DNA from: Sporosarcina psychrophila
Lineage (GTDB): Bacteria; Bacillota; Bacilli; Bacillales_A; Planococcaceae
Assembly: GCF_001590685.1 (NCBI RefSeq)
Contig: NZ_CP014616.1
Span: 4,339,001-4,403,000, forward strand
DNA: 64,000 nucleotides
Reading direction: 5' to 3'
Positions 16,360 through 26,398 of the stretch are shown here, in pieces (position 1 is the first letter of the stretch; each line of letters begins with the position of its first letter). The notes under the pieces were generated by a model. It saw only the letters and a list, made by a program, of their open reading frames with translations, ran no database searches and was not told where the DNA came from. Position numbers and translations under genes: made by a program.

Positions 16360-17411
16360 GATTTTGCTCCTTTTCTATTCGTAGTTGAATTTTTTCTTCC
16401 ATAGGTCATAAGACGCCATACTTTCTCCAATGGCCCCATCTTGAAAAATTTAATCCATAGGACACTAAAAAGTATTTGGATAATGAAAATAACACTGGCA
16501 ATCAAGACGGTCTGACTTGAAGATGCAAATTTGATGCCCATTAGTGACATAATTGCCAAAGCAATGAAACTTTGAGCAACATAGTTAGTCAAAGCCATTT
16601 GACCAACACGAGCTACTGGTTGCAGTAGTTGTACAATGTTTTTATTTTCTAGCAATAAGAACATCGTTGCCAGATAAAACAGCACGGTAGGAATTGTGCC
16701 AAGAGAAATGATTAACTCCACACTATCTACACCTTGTTGCTTTGCTATCCAAATCCATACAGAAAAACCAATGACGATTGGCAGTGTCACAATCTGAATC
16801 CATCTGACTTGCTTTTGCAATCGGCCAATTTGTCGTGGCCAGTCCGCTTTTGCAACTAAGAAACCTGCCAAAAACATAATGTAGACCAGCACTGTATCAT
16901 TTCCGATTGAAGCCATGGAACTGGCCATTGTCGGAATGACTAACGCCATAATCAGTGCAATCAGGTAAACGCAAGTGAAGCCTGCCAGCCATTTTTTGAT
17001 GGTCGAGATTTGTACCCTGTAAAATGGGAGGAGAAGAAATCCGATAACAGCATAGGCTGCTAAAATAGATCCCCAAAATATGATTGCGTGAATGATACCG
17101 AGTACCAATAAGCTAAGCAAACGGCGAACAAAACGCCATCTTGGCTTATCTCCACGCTGCTGGGCACGTGATGTAAAAATGTAGAAACCGATACCGAACA
17201 GGAAGGAGAATATGGAGAAGAATTTCTTTTCCACCAGGATATGAATGAGCATATCTACATAATGATTCATACCACTATTTACGGGGAGAATATCACCTTC
17301 CATAACAACTTGATAAGCAGGTATGTTAATAAGCATAATACCAAACAATGCGATTCCACGGATAATATCCAATGAAATAATTCGTTCTTTTTTTGCGATT
17401 GATGGGTTCAT
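16356..17411 (-). CDS. DUF418 family membrane protein (YeiB/YxaH-like)
   Basis: A 351-residue polytopic protein with about ten membrane helices. The N-terminus (KKERIISLDIIRGIALFGIMLINI) is the hallmark heparan-alpha-glucosaminide acetyltransferase/DUF418 start, and VGQMALTNYVAQSF plus GPLEKVWRLMTYG near the end are DUF418 signatures. Related proteins are membrane acyltransferase-like; substrate unknown. It lies between a VanZ-RDD gene and yxeA in the putative peptide-stress operon. Start ATG 17411 follows GAGGA. Confidence 0.85.
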   Translation of the reverse strand: MNPSIAKKERIISLDIIRGIALFGIMLINIPAYQVVMEGDILPVNSGMNHYVDMLIHILVEKKFFSIFSFLFGIGFYIFTSRAQQRGDKPRWRFVRRLLSLLVLGIIHAIIFWGSILAAYAVIGFLLLPFYRVQISTIKKWLAGFTCVYLIALIMALVIPTMASSMASIGNDTVLVYIMFLAGFLVAKADWPRQIGRLQKQVRWIQIVTLPIVIGFSVWIWIAKQQGVDSVELIISLGTIPTVLFYLATMFLLLENKNIVQLLQPVARVGQMALTNYVAQSFIALAIMSLMGIKFASSSQTVLIASVIFIIQILFSVLWIKFFKMGPLEKVWRLMTYGRKNSTTNRKGAKS

Positions 17412-17464
17412 CCAACATTCCTCTTTCTTACAGGTAGAATAAGAATTCCGCCTTCTTTATTCAT

Positions 17465-18604
17465 TTAATTTTTTGTATGTCTTCTTAAAGAAATTATATT
17501 GCTATACTCATTAAAATAAAGTGGCTTGTCTTTTTTTATCCAACGAATTAGTATATGTCCGATTACAGTCATCCATAAAAGCACTGATAAAAAAACAAGT
17601 CCGATTGAGAAAAGGAGTAACAGTAATTCTGCTTGACTTGCAAACTGATTTGCTACACCTGCAAGTCCACTGAAGAAATAAGGCAAGTAAATCGCAAGGT
17701 ATCGTCTGCTTAAACTTGTAAACCATTTGGTCGTGTCGGGCTGTAATTTCATCCGAACAATTCTTGAACCTAGTGTATAGCCCTTCCAAATCATCGGTAC
17801 AATTACAATTCCCACAAATAGGACAACCGTAAAGAGCGCAAATTCGGTAAACGTACCTGTCCATTTCATCACATTCATAACAACACCCGTGATGAACCTA
17901 ACTAGAATAATATCCAAAACAAGTCCAAAAAGTTGTGCACCTATGGTCGATTGTTCTTCATTCATATGCGTTTCATCCTCTTCATTTAACTTATCTCTTG
18001 AAGGAATAAACGCTAAAAACAGGGGTGCAAAAAGAAAGCCAAGAAAGGTGCCAAGTGTATTCGCCATTAGATCATCGACATCAAACAGCCGGTATGGACA
18101 TGTAAAAATCCCAAAAACACCCGTTAACTGCGTAATTTCAAAAAACAAAGACACGCCGAATCCAATGAAAATCACATAAAACCATTTGTCCTTCGTTTTG
18201 AATAAATAACGTAAAAACACGCCAGCTGGGAATAATAGGAGTACATTAAATACGACTTGATACACCGAGAGAGCCCCAACCAATGATTTATATGAAGAGG
18301 GCCTTGACCAAACTACACCTGTATCATGTGCTATATCCTGGATGAATTGAAACGGTCGTAATTGCATATACGACATTATCGGATCTGCAAATTGACAATT
18401 ATTCCGTACTATAGGTAAGGGTAAAATCACAAGAAAAAAGGCACTTAAACTGTAAAACAGGAAACTAATTATCAAAAACGTACGCCAAAAACTAATGTAC
18501 CCATATTTTCGGTATTGGTAGATTGCCCAAGGCAAAGTCAAAAATGATGCGAGCATAAAACAGACAATAAATGCGATGAAAATTGGCATTATATGAGTTT
18601 GCAA
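17465..18604 (-). CDS. VanZ-RDD fusion membrane protein
   Basis: Residues 1 to about 205 form a VanZ-like domain (several helices, LRPFQFI, VSLFFEITQL and FDVDDLMANTLGTFLGF motifs). Residues about 215-379 form an RDD domain (GAQLFGLVLDIILVRF, TLGSRIVRMKL). VanZ proteins contribute to glycopeptide resistance in some enterococci; RDD domains are of uncertain transport function. The TTG start at 18602-18604 sits close behind a G-rich binding site (GGGGGG, four bases away); ATG 18589 is an alternative. Its location downstream of the Bce-type module suggests an envelope-stress role, an inference from context. Confidence 0.8.
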   Translation of the reverse strand: MQTHIMPIFIAFIVCFMLASFLTLPWAIYQYRKYGYISFWRTFLIISFLFYSLSAFFLVILPLPIVRNNCQFADPIMSYMQLRPFQFIQDIAHDTGVVWSRPSSYKSLVGALSVYQVVFNVLLLFPAGVFLRYLFKTKDKWFYVIFIGFGVSLFFEITQLTGVFGIFTCPYRLFDVDDLMANTLGTFLGFLFAPLFLAFIPSRDKLNEEDETHMNEEQSTIGAQLFGLVLDIILVRFITGVVMNVMKWTGTFTEFALFTVVLFVGIVIVPMIWKGYTLGSRIVRMKLQPDTTKWFTSLSRRYLAIYLPYFFSGLAGVANQFASQAELLLLLFSIGLVFLSVLLWMTVIGHILIRWIKKDKPLYFNEYSNIISLRRHTKN

Positions 18605-18740
18605 TTAACCCCCCCCTTCCTAACCATTACCTCTAACGTATTCTTGAAATGAATCCCTTTTATCGGAAATGGCACCCAATCCACTTTTACATGAAAGAGT
18701 GCCACTTCGAAATTAGAACTATTCGTAAAGTTAAAATCAA

Positions 18741-20711
18741 TTATAGTGCGGCTTTCACCGTTTTCCGATAATAGCCGACAGTCAAGAATGCGAATACGAG
18801 GTAAATCAATGCATAAAGGCCCATAGCAATCGTTGTAGGTACTGTAATATCGGACATGAATAGGAACGACGCCGCTTTTATCGCAAAGATAGAATGCAAT
18901 AGACCAATCAGTAGCGGCAAGCCAAAGACAAATACTTGTTTGCGGATAATTCCGCGCATAATATCTTTAACCGTAAAGCCAAGTTGACGAAGTGTTGCAT
19001 AACTTTTTTTCTCTTGTTCAGCTTCCGTCATTTGTTTGAAGTACAAAATACTACCTGTTGAAATTAAGAACACCAACCCTAAAAACCCGGCGATAAAGAT
19101 GAGAAGTCCATTACTTTGCATGGATTTTACATACGTCAAATAATAATCGGTGCCGTATGACGACACGGTGTCTTGATTTGGGTTACGGATAGAAGAAGCA
19201 ATGGCAAGTTGGCCTTTGTCTACTACATTAAAAACGCGGACATTCCTTACTATACTCTCTGGGGTCATCTCTACTATTTTTTCTGGTTTCATCGTTCTTT
19301 TATACTTTTCAAAATCGGCATCACTCACTACAAGTTGAGATCCCCAAACTGCGTTCACAACGTCCCCTTCACCATATTTCACAGCGGTAAATATGCTTTC
19401 TGTTTCACCGCTTGTAATATACATCTCGAATGGTATCTTTATATCTTTTGCCATAGCCACCATGGAAGCATTATGAAAAATGACAGATCCATCTTTTGGT
19501 GATTCAACTTCGAGACCTGCTTTTCGTAATTGCTTAGCATTTACAAAATAGGCATTAAAAATTTCTTCCCTCATATCAAGAAATGCAGGGAAAACACCTT
19601 TTTCATGAGTTCCTTCCACTCCGAGTAACTCGATTGTCCCAGTTGTATAATCAATTCCATTTTCTTTTAACTCAACCTCAAAGTCCACTGCAGATATTTC
19701 GTTGTCTGAAAGCGGTGTTGCCACTCCTTCTTCAAACGCAAAATCGAATGGCATCATGTAGCGCGTTTCTTTTTCCGTTGAATAATAAAGCGAATAAGAA
19801 CCTGCAAGCATCGCTAATGTCATTGCAGATAAAACTGTAATAATGGTGAGCGAGTTCGCATTCCCTTTTAGACGGTGCATGAGTGAGGCAAGTGACAAAC
19901 TATTGGAAAGTCCTAAATGTCCTTGCTTTCTCTTTCGTACTTGATAGAACAACCAACTGATTGTCACGCGGAATAGAAGATAGGTTCCTAATATCGTTGA
20001 GAATAAAACGCCAAGCATATTAAAGAATAACAATTCATTCAACATATGTGCCGATAACCAATAACCAAAGACAATCAATCCGATACCAAGAAAAGCAAGT
20101 ATTGCCGATAGCCCACTTTTCGGCTTCTTCGGCTGTTCCCCTTGTTTGTCTGCATTGAATAGGCTAAGCAATGTATTACGATACACTTTAAACACCATTT
20201 GAATCGATGTAAGCGCAATGATAACCACGAATACAAGTGCTGTCTGTAAAACGGCCCCCATCGAAAACGATAGCTCTACAATGTCATTAAAGCCGACCAA
20301 TTTCATAAGTATCAATAAAAATACTCTGGATAAAAGCATCCCGACACCGATTCCGATAACGAGCGCTCCGGCTCCAAGAAGTGTGTTTTCAATAATAAGG
20401 AGCCGTGCAACTGCCCCTTTCGTTAATCCAATCAATTGATACAGTCCAATTTCACTACTTCTTCTCCGAAGGAAAATCGAATTGGCGTAGATAACGAATA
20501 TGCCAGCAATGAATAGAACCAAAATGCCCGCCACCTTGAATGCGGAATCCATCTTCATGGAGCTATTTGCCTGCTCAATAACTGCAGAATCATATTGCAA
20601 CGTCGCGAATACAAAGTAAAGGACAACACTGAAAATCAGTGCAAAGAAATACAAATAATAATGCTTGATATTTTTCCGCATACTGCGGATGACAAGATCA
20701 AATAGTGTCAA
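18741..20711 (-). CDS. Bce-type ABC transporter permease (BceB/YxdM family)
   Basis: A FtsX-fold permease of about 656 residues with ten membrane helices and the large extracellular domain between helices 7 and 8 (about residues 310-515) that characterises BceB-type peptide-detoxification transporters. It partners the ATPase immediately upstream (14-base overlap) and normally forms a sensory complex with the kinase. The longest frame begins with GTG 20720, but GGGGGTG precedes TTG 20709-20711 by six bases, giving the family-typical N-terminus [21 protein letters not shown] use that start. Confidence 0.9.
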   Translation of the reverse strand: MTLFDLVIRSMRKNIKHYYLYFFALIFSVVLYFVFATLQYDSAVIEQANSSMKMDSAFKVAGILVLFIAGIFVIYANSIFLRRRSSEIGLYQLIGLTKGAVARLLIIENTLLGAGALVIGIGVGMLLSRVFLLILMKLVGFNDIVELSFSMGAVLQTALVFVVIIALTSIQMVFKVYRNTLLSLFNADKQGEQPKKPKSGLSAILAFLGIGLIVFGYWLSAHMLNELLFFNMLGVLFSTILGTYLLFRVTISWLFYQVRKRKQGHLGLSNSLSLASLMHRLKGNANSLTIITVLSAMTLAMLAGSYSLYYSTEKETRYMMPFDFAFEEGVATPLSDNEISAVDFEVELKENGIDYTTGTIELLGVEGTHEKGVFPAFLDMREEIFNAYFVNAKQLRKAGLEVESPKDGSVIFHNASMVAMAKDIKIPFEMYITSGETESIFTAVKYGEGDVVNAVWGSQLVVSDADFEKYKRTMKPEKIVEMTPESIVRNVRVFNVVDKGQLAIASSIRNPNQDTVSSYGTDYYLTYVKSMQSNGLLIFIAGFLGLVFLISTGSILYFKQMTEAEQEKKSYATLRQLGFTVKDIMRGIIRKQVFVFGLPLLIGLLHSIFAIKAASFLFMSDITVPTTIAMGLYALIYLVFAFLTVGYYRKTVKAAL

Positions 20712-21486
20712 CGCTGTCACCCCCGAGAACGCCTTGAACTTTCAGGATTTCCTGGAAGAAGACTTGTCTCGTTTTATCGCCACGGTACAATTCCGAGTAA
20801 ATGGTGCCGTCTTTCAAAAAGACAACGCGGCTGCAATAGCTCGAAGCAAGTGGGTCATGCGTCACCATCATGATTGTGACGTCCCGCTTTTTATTGACAT
20901 CCTCTAATGTGCCTAATAGGGAAGATGCTGACTTGGAATCGAGGGCCCCTGTTGGTTCGTCTGCAAATACCATGGAGGGTCTATTAATAAGAGCACGTGC
21001 AGCAGATGTCCGCTGTTTTTGACCACCTGAAATTTCGTGCGGGTATTTGTGTGCGAGGTCTTTAATGCCAAGGATGTCTGCGATTGCCGTGAACTCTGCT
21101 TCCGCTTCTTTTTTATTCATCTTACCAAGTGATACAGGTAGCAAGATGTTTTCTTTTACAGTTAATGTATCTAGTAAATTATAGTCTTGGAAAATGAATC
21201 CTAATTTTTCACGACGAAACGCGGAAAGTTCCCGATCTTTCATCTTCGAAATATCGGAATTACCGATGAGGATAGACCCCTCTGTCGTACGGTCAATCGT
21301 CGCAAGGACGTTGAGCAATGTTGTCTTTCCTGCTCCCGAAGAACCCATAATGCCGACAAATTCACCTTCATGGACACGAAGTTCGATGCCTTTTAGTACT
21401 TGTTGGACATTGCTGCGTGATCCATAGGACTTTCGAATATTCTGCGCATGCAGAACTGTTTTTTTTGTTGTATGTGTTTCATTCAT
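20698..21486 (-). CDS. Bce-type ABC transporter ATP-binding protein (BceA/YxdL family)
   Basis: A 262-residue ABC ATPase with Walker [10 protein letters not shown] (near residue 50), Q-loop [14 protein letters not shown], signature ISGGQKQR (near 150), Walker [13 protein letters not shown] and H-loop MVTHD. It belongs to the MacB/BceA group that energises FtsX-type permeases. Start ATG follows GGGAGG by nine bases. A separate short intergenic region with a possible response-regulator site lies before it, so it may have its own inducible promoter, as in bceAB. Confidence 0.93.
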   Translation of the reverse strand: MNETHTTKKTVLHAQNIRKSYGSRSNVQQVLKGIELRVHEGEFVGIMGSSGAGKTTLLNVLATIDRTTEGSILIGNSDISKMKDRELSAFRREKLGFIFQDYNLLDTLTVKENILLPVSLGKMNKKEAEAEFTAIADILGIKDLAHKYPHEISGGQKQRTSAARALINRPSMVFADEPTGALDSKSASSLLGTLEDVNKKRDVTIMMVTHDPLASSYCSRVVFLKDGTIYSELYRGDKTRQVFFQEILKVQGVLGGDSVDTI

Positions 21487-21577
21487 ATGAAATGGCCTCC
21501 CTGTTTGCTATGTCCCTATCTTATCCCGCTTAGTGCATTGGGTCGTTTGATTTGCATGACAAACAGGTCGTCCAACG

Positions 21578-21591
21578 TTACATAAACGTCA
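21578..21591. promoter_or_regulatory. Possible BceR/YxdJ-type operator before the transporter genes
   Basis: TTACATAAACGTCA (minus strand TGACGTTTATGTAA) is an inverted pair resembling the TnACA-N4-TGTAA boxes bound by Bce-type regulators. It lies about 95 bases upstream of the ATPase start and overlaps the kinase stop codon. Weak by itself, supported by context. Confidence 0.4.
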
Positions 21592-22611
21592 CGTTAGTAC
21601 GGAGTCGAATTCATTCTCAGTCATGAATGTCAGTCGCATTGTCGTTCCTTGCCCCGCTTCGGATTGTGCAGTAAGTGTGATGCCAATCTTGATAGCAACG
21701 GTTTGTGCGAGGTAAAGTCCTAGACCTGTTGCTGCATTATGTAGTCTTCCTGTACCGCCAGTGAATCCTTTATCGAATAACCGAGGCAAGTCATGCGATG
21801 GAATACCAGGTCCTTCGTCTCTTATAGTTAGAACCACATTGCCACTTTCTACAACGTTTGTTGTGATCCAAATTGTTCCGCCTGACGGACTATACTTCAC
21901 TGCATTCGTCAACACTTGACGGATTATGAACCGACACCATTTACTATCCGTTACAACTTCAATCGCTTCATCTTCAAATTCGATAGCCATATTTTTTTGC
22001 CTGCACCACGATGCAAGCTCGCGCACTTCCGCAGCTACAAGCTGGTGGATGCCGCTTTTCCCGACAACATAATCCGATTCCAAAGAAGGCAAACGGGAAA
22101 TGTATAACTGCTGGTCGATGAGCAAATGAACACGTAGCCACTCCGTTTCGATTTTCTGCAATGCAGGTTCACTTCGATTGGCTTCAATCACCAATTTCAT
22201 GGCAGTCAGCGGTGCTTTCACTTCATGTACCCAAGCTGCCGTATAATCACTTTCAATCACGTTAGTTGCTTTTAAATCGTACAATCTTTTCGTATAATCA
22301 TCCGCAACTTGCCGCAACATCTTATTCGTTATTGTGTCACGTATTGATAACGGCTCCGGCAGCGCTTCTTGCCAATCTTCTTCAATTATTCCATTGGGCG
22401 GGATTAATGCTTTCATAAACTTCATTTCCTTGAAATAGCGCCATATGAAAAAAGTGAAGAACACACTCAGCAGTAAAACGTTAAAATACAAAACAGATGA
22501 AAATGCCGCATCGATTCCAGCGTCCAGCCAAATAACTATATCCGCAAACCCGAGTGCCGCTATAAAAAAGAGAATCCAACTTTTCATATCCATCAGATAA
22601 CTTATAAACAA
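21589..22611 (-). CDS. Bce-type intramembrane-sensing histidine kinase (BceS/YxdK family)
   Basis: A 340-residue kinase with two closely spaced N-terminal membrane helices (about 10-28 and 33-52) and almost no extracellular loop. The dimerisation motif is AAWVHEVKAPLTAMK with the phospho-accepting His near residue 129; N, G1 and G2 boxes (NAVKYS, DEGPGIP, GTGRLHNAATGLGLYL) follow. Such kinases sense antimicrobial peptides through their partner ABC transporter. Start is TTG 22609-22611 eight bases after AAGGGG. It lies 15 bases after the response regulator gene. Confidence 0.92.
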   Translation of the reverse strand: MFISYLMDMKSWILFFIAALGFADIVIWLDAGIDAAFSSVLYFNVLLLSVFFTFFIWRYFKEMKFMKALIPPNGIIEEDWQEALPEPLSIRDTITNKMLRQVADDYTKRLYDLKATNVIESDYTAAWVHEVKAPLTAMKLVIEANRSEPALQKIETEWLRVHLLIDQQLYISRLPSLESDYVVGKSGIHQLVAAEVRELASWCRQKNMAIEFEDEAIEVVTDSKWCRFIIRQVLTNAVKYSPSGGTIWITTNVVESGNVVLTIRDEGPGIPSHDLPRLFDKGFTGGTGRLHNAATGLGLYLAQTVAIKIGITLTAQSEAGQGTTMRLTFMTENEFDSVLT

Positions 22612-22626
22612 AAAAATAGCCCCTTC

Positions 22627-23310
22627 CTACAGCGTAGTCGCCATATAGCCCAGTCCTTTTTTCGTGACGATTGCTTCACCGAGGCCCAGTTCCGTGAGCT
22701 TTTGACGGAGGCGCGTAACATTCACCGTCAATGTATTATCGTTAACAAAACGTTCATCATCCCATAACTTACGGATTAACTCATCCCGTGAAACAATCTC
22801 GTCATTTGATTGAACAAGCACCGCTAATATGAAAAATTCATTTTTCGTCAATTCGACCTCATTGCCACCTAAACGGATGACACCGCGCTTCATGTCAATC
22901 ATCGCTCCATTCCATTCGAGTACATCCGGCGCTTCTTCACCGTATGCGTATGTCCGTCTTAAGAGTGCCTGAATTTTTGCAAGCAATACATCTGAATGGA
23001 ATGGTTTCTGAACATAATCATCCGCTCCCATATTCATCGCCATAACCATATCCATCGGGTGATCCCGCGATGATAGAAAGATAATAGGTACCTTCGAAAT
23101 TGCACGAATTTCGCGGCACCAATGAAAGCCGTCATAGGAAGGCAACTGAATATCCATAATAACAAGATGCGGTTTTTCATTAATAAAATCGACCATGACA
23201 TCATGAAAGTCATTCGGTCCAGTTACATTAAAAGACCATTGCCCTAGTCGCTCTTTCAGTGAATCAAAAATTGCTTTATCGTCCTCTACGACGAAAATTG
23301 TCATATCCAT
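22627..23310 (-). CDS. OmpR-family response regulator (BceR/YxdJ type)
   Basis: A 227-residue regulator with a receiver domain (acidic pocket EDD, phospho-Asp in LVIMDIQLPSYDG near residue 54, conserved Lys in QKPF) and a C-terminal winged helix (ELTKNEFFILAVLVQ, then VNDNTLTVNVTRLRQKL). It is expected to activate the ABC transporter genes downstream when phosphorylated by the adjacent kinase. It begins the module; the whole set runs leftward to yxeA. Confidence 0.93.
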   Translation of the reverse strand: MDMTIFVVEDDKAIFDSLKERLGQWSFNVTGPNDFHDVMVDFINEKPHLVIMDIQLPSYDGFHWCREIRAISKVPIIFLSSRDHPMDMVMAMNMGADDYVQKPFHSDVLLAKIQALLRRTYAYGEEAPDVLEWNGAMIDMKRGVIRLGGNEVELTKNEFFILAVLVQSNDEIVSRDELIRKLWDDERFVNDNTLTVNVTRLRQKLTELGLGEAIVTKKGLGYMATTL

Positions 23311-23423
23311 TGCCGATGCACTTCCCTTCTATTATCCATTCTAAAGGAACATACAACAGACAGGCAATTTGGACACTTCCGGGATATCATGCAAAAAAAA
23401 CTCAAAACCCGCTCCGAATATGA

Positions 23424-23493
23424 TATACTAAAGGAGTGAGACATCACTCCGAACGTTATCTGGAGTGCAAAGTGTCTGCTTTTTTTTAACTCC
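23424..23493 (+). promoter_or_regulatory. Leader with competing hairpins before the osmoprotectant transporter
   Basis: A TATACT -10-like element (23424-23429) is followed by GGAGTG (23433-23438), CACTCC (23445-23450), a second GGAGTG (23462-23467) and ACTCC (23489-23493) after a run of eight T. The four segments can pair in mutually exclusive ways, one being a hairpin that encloses the T run. This could be an attenuator or a set of operators; no known riboswitch class fits. Confidence 0.35.
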
Positions 23494-23556
23494 GAATGAT
23501 TTTTTCATCTACTATTCGGAAATAAATTCGTTGTGAAAAACTACAGGGAGGTACAC

Positions 23557-24687
23557 ATGCTCAAATTTGAAAATGTAAGCAAAGTGTTCGATGGTGGATT
23601 TCAAGCAGTAAAATCTGTCAGTTTCGATATTCCAACAGGAGAGTTTCTTGTCCTCATTGGACCAAGTGGTTCCGGGAAGTCGACAACAATGAAAATGATT
23701 AACAGAATGGAGCCCCACACAAGCGGTAAAATCACAATTAACGGTAAGGATACCAACTCCTACAACGCCTCTGAACTACGCCGGAACATCGGGTATGTCA
23801 TTCAGCAAATCGGGCTTTTCCCCCACTATACAATTGAAAAAAACATTGCAATAGTACCCCAGCTAAAAGGTTGGAACGACAAAGAAATTAAGGCGCGCGT
23901 TAACGAACTTCTTGAATTAGTTGGTCTTGATCCTGAAATTTATGCAACTCGCTATCCAAAGGAACTTTCAGGCGGACAACAGCAGCGTATCGGTATCGCA
24001 AGAGCGCTTGCAGCAGATCCTGATGTTATTCTGATGGATGAACCCTTTAGTGCACTCGATCCACTGACACGTGAACAACTTCAAAATGAATTTCTCTCCT
24101 TGCACAAGAAGTTAAAAAAAACGATTGTTTTTGTTACACATGATATGGATGAAGCGCTAAAAATGGGCGATCGCATCGCCATTATGAAAGATGGTAAGCT
24201 GCTACAGTTGGACACCCCAGAGAAATTACTTCACGAACCAGCCCACGGCTTTGTAGAGGAGTTCATAGGGAAACATCGGATTATCCAAAACCCTGAACTC
24301 ATGCCCGTTATCGACATCATGTCAGAATCGGTTTACACCGCTCTCCCTCAATGGTCACCTGAGAAAGCACTTTCATTCATCCGTCAGCGAAAAATTACGA
24401 ATCTTATCGTTGTCGATGATGACAATATATTAGTTGGAATTGTATCCGCACATGATCTTATTAAAAAATTAGACGACATTAAAATAATTGAAGAGATCAT
24501 GGTTTCGCGAGAGCCATTTTTATATGACACTTCGACGGCTAAAGACGCTATTATCATGATGAATGAAGCACCTTACGGCATTCTTCCAGTCATCGATAAA
24601 ACGCAAAAATTAGTAGGCGTTGTTACACGAGGTTCGCTGTTGTCCGCCATGTCCAGCCAGTGGACAGAAACGGGGGATATCCAATGA
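23557..24687 (+). CDS. Osmoprotectant ABC transporter ATPase with CBS domains (OpuCA-like)
   Basis: Energises import of quaternary-ammonium compounds such as glycine betaine, carnitine or choline. Walker A GPSGSGKST (near residue 39), signature LSGGQQQR, Walker B VILMDEPFSALDP and H-loop FVTHDMDEA are intact. Two CBS motifs occupy the last 120 residues and usually sense ionic strength or cyclic di-AMP. The frame opens at 23533, but GGGAGG five bases before ATG 23557 sets the start (376 residues). It overlaps the permease gene by four bases. Confidence 0.92.
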   Translation: MLKFENVSKVFDGGFQAVKSVSFDIPTGEFLVLIGPSGSGKSTTMKMINRMEPHTSGKITINGKDTNSYNASELRRNIGYVIQQIGLFPHYTIEKNIAIVPQLKGWNDKEIKARVNELLELVGLDPEIYATRYPKELSGGQQQRIGIARALAADPDVILMDEPFSALDPLTREQLQNEFLSLHKKLKKTIVFVTHDMDEALKMGDRIAIMKDGKLLQLDTPEKLLHEPAHGFVEEFIGKHRIIQNPELMPVIDIMSESVYTALPQWSPEKALSFIRQRKITNLIVVDDDNILVGIVSAHDLIKKLDDIKIIEEIMVSREPFLYDTSTAKDAIIMMNEAPYGILPVIDKTQKLVGVVTRGSLLSAMSSQWTETGDIQ

Positions 24688-25337
24688 ATAAATTAACTAT
24701 TTGGCAACAACTTGTTGAACAATCTCAAATGCGATGGAAAGAAGTACTTGAGGCGACATCAGTCCATATTCAACTTGTTTTCTTCTCGATGCTTATTGCC
24801 ATTGTCCTCGGTATTACACTTGGTATTCTTATTACACGCGTTCCGAAGCTCACGACAATCGTACTTGGCGGTGCGGGCGTTATGCAGACAATTCCAAGTC
24901 TTGCATTGCTCGGTTTCATGATCCCGATTTTCGGAATCGGCGTAAAAACAGCAATCGCTGCCCTATTCCTCTATTCCTTATTGCCGATTATCCGAAACAC
25001 GTACACTGGTATTAAAGATGTCGACAAAGCAACAACCGAGGCTGCAAAAGGGATGGGTATGACAAGCATGCAAGTCTTGTTAAAAGTGGAACTACCACTT
25101 GCGATCCCCGTTATCATGGCTGGTATCCGTACAGCAGCAGTCATTAACGTCGGTACAGCAACACTTGCCGCTTTCATCGGAGCAGGTGGACTCGGTGATT
25201 TCATCTTCCTAGGTATTACTCGTGGAATTGATGGTTTGATTTTACTTGGGGCAATCCCGGCAGCAATCCTTGCGATTATCCTAGAAACACTCTTTAGTGG
25301 GATTGAACGCTGGACAACGCCGAAAGGATTGAAGTAA
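24684..25337 (+). CDS. Osmoprotectant ABC transporter permease (OpuCB-like)
   Basis: A 217-residue permease with about five to six membrane helices and the EAA-type loop (TTEAAKGMGMTSMQVLLKVELPLAIPVI). ATG 24684 overlaps the OpuCA stop (ATGA) and follows GGGGGA. Usual OpuC systems have two permeases (CB and CD); only this one is encoded here before and after the binding protein, so it may homodimerise or pair with a permease encoded elsewhere. Confidence 0.9.
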   Translation: MNKLTIWQQLVEQSQMRWKEVLEATSVHIQLVFFSMLIAIVLGITLGILITRVPKLTTIVLGGAGVMQTIPSLALLGFMIPIFGIGVKTAIAALFLYSLLPIIRNTYTGIKDVDKATTEAAKGMGMTSMQVLLKVELPLAIPVIMAGIRTAAVINVGTATLAAFIGAGGLGDFIFLGITRGIDGLILLGAIPAAILAIILETLFSGIERWTTPKGLK

Positions 25338-25339
25338 CT

Positions 25340-26230
25340 ATGAAAAAGAAATTCCTAGTTCTATTCTCGACAGTGCTCATTGTGAGTATGCTGTCGGGCT
25401 GTATTTTCATCGAAAAAGAGTCACTAACACTCGGTTCACGGAACAATACAGAAAGTATCATTTTGTCACATGTCATGGGGCAATTAATTGAAGATAAAAC
25501 AGATATTGAAGTCATTTATAAAGAAAACCTTGGCGGCTCCAACGTTGTTTGGAACGCTATGTTAAACGGCCTTATCGACGTTATTCCTGACTATACAGGG
25601 ACAATCGTCGTCAACTATTACCATGAAGATCCCGGCACAGCCGAAGAAACATTGGAAGCAACGAAACGACTCGTTGATGGCGACGGTATGATTGCGTTCA
25701 ATACGTTTGGTTTCAACAATACGTATACACTCGCCCTTGATGAATCAAGAGCCGAAGAACTCGGTGTTGTGACATTCAGTGACTTCGCTAAAGTTTCAGA
25801 GGACTTCATACTAGGTGCAGTCTTCGAATTCATCGACCGCCCGGATGGTTTACCAGGCTTTCAAGAAGAATACGGACTGAAATTCAAAGACGTCAAAGGC
25901 ATGGACCATGGTATCATGTACCGTTCCATTGGCGCGAAAGAAGTGGATGTTATCAACTCATATACGACAGACGGTCAGCTACAAGATTATGACTTACGTG
26001 TACTAGAGGATGATAAATCCTATTTCCCACCATACCATGCACTTCCAATCGTACGGAAAGAGACGTTAGTGGAGTACCCCGAAATTGAAGAGGTGCTCAT
26101 TATGCTTGAAGGAATGATTGATGAAGAAGCAATGCAGAAAATGAATGCGAAAGTCGACAATGACGGTATGATGGTCGAACAAGTTGCGGCAAATTTCCTT
26201 ATTGAGTCAGGATTAATAAAAGAAAAATAA
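25340..26230 (+). CDS. Osmoprotectant-binding lipoprotein (OpuCC-like)
   Basis: A 296-residue extracytoplasmic binding protein with a type II signal peptide and lipobox LSGC (Cys near residue 21), so it is anchored to the outer face of the membrane. The OpuAC-type fold is indicated by LTLGSRNNTESIILSHVMGQL, GLIDVIPDYTGT and a late YFPPYHALPIVRKE block that often carries substrate-site aromatic residues. It begins two bases after the permease stop, and a terminator follows at 26255-26287. Confidence 0.92.
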   Translation: MKKKFLVLFSTVLIVSMLSGCIFIEKESLTLGSRNNTESIILSHVMGQLIEDKTDIEVIYKENLGGSNVVWNAMLNGLIDVIPDYTGTIVVNYYHEDPGTAEETLEATKRLVDGDGMIAFNTFGFNNTYTLALDESRAEELGVVTFSDFAKVSEDFILGAVFEFIDRPDGLPGFQEEYGLKFKDVKGMDHGIMYRSIGAKEVDVINSYTTDGQLQDYDLRVLEDDKSYFPPYHALPIVRKETLVEYPEIEEVLIMLEGMIDEEAMQKMNAKVDNDGMMVEQVAANFLIESGLIKEK

Positions 26231-26254
26231 GCCGTGGGTTCGAACACACGGTTG

Positions 26255-26287
26255 AAAATAAGTACCTTCATGGTGCTTATTTTTTTG
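26255..26287 (+). terminator. Terminator of the osmoprotectant transporter operon
   Basis: AATAAGTACC pairs with GGTGCTTATT and is followed by seven T residues. Confidence 0.88.
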
Positions 26288-26398
26288 CCTAAAAGCTTTG
26301 ACATGGACTTTTCCGAATACTTCTTCTGGTTCGCAAAACACTCACTATCAAAATAGTGTTAGAATAGTAAATATGAGAATTTTAAGGAGATGAATTAA

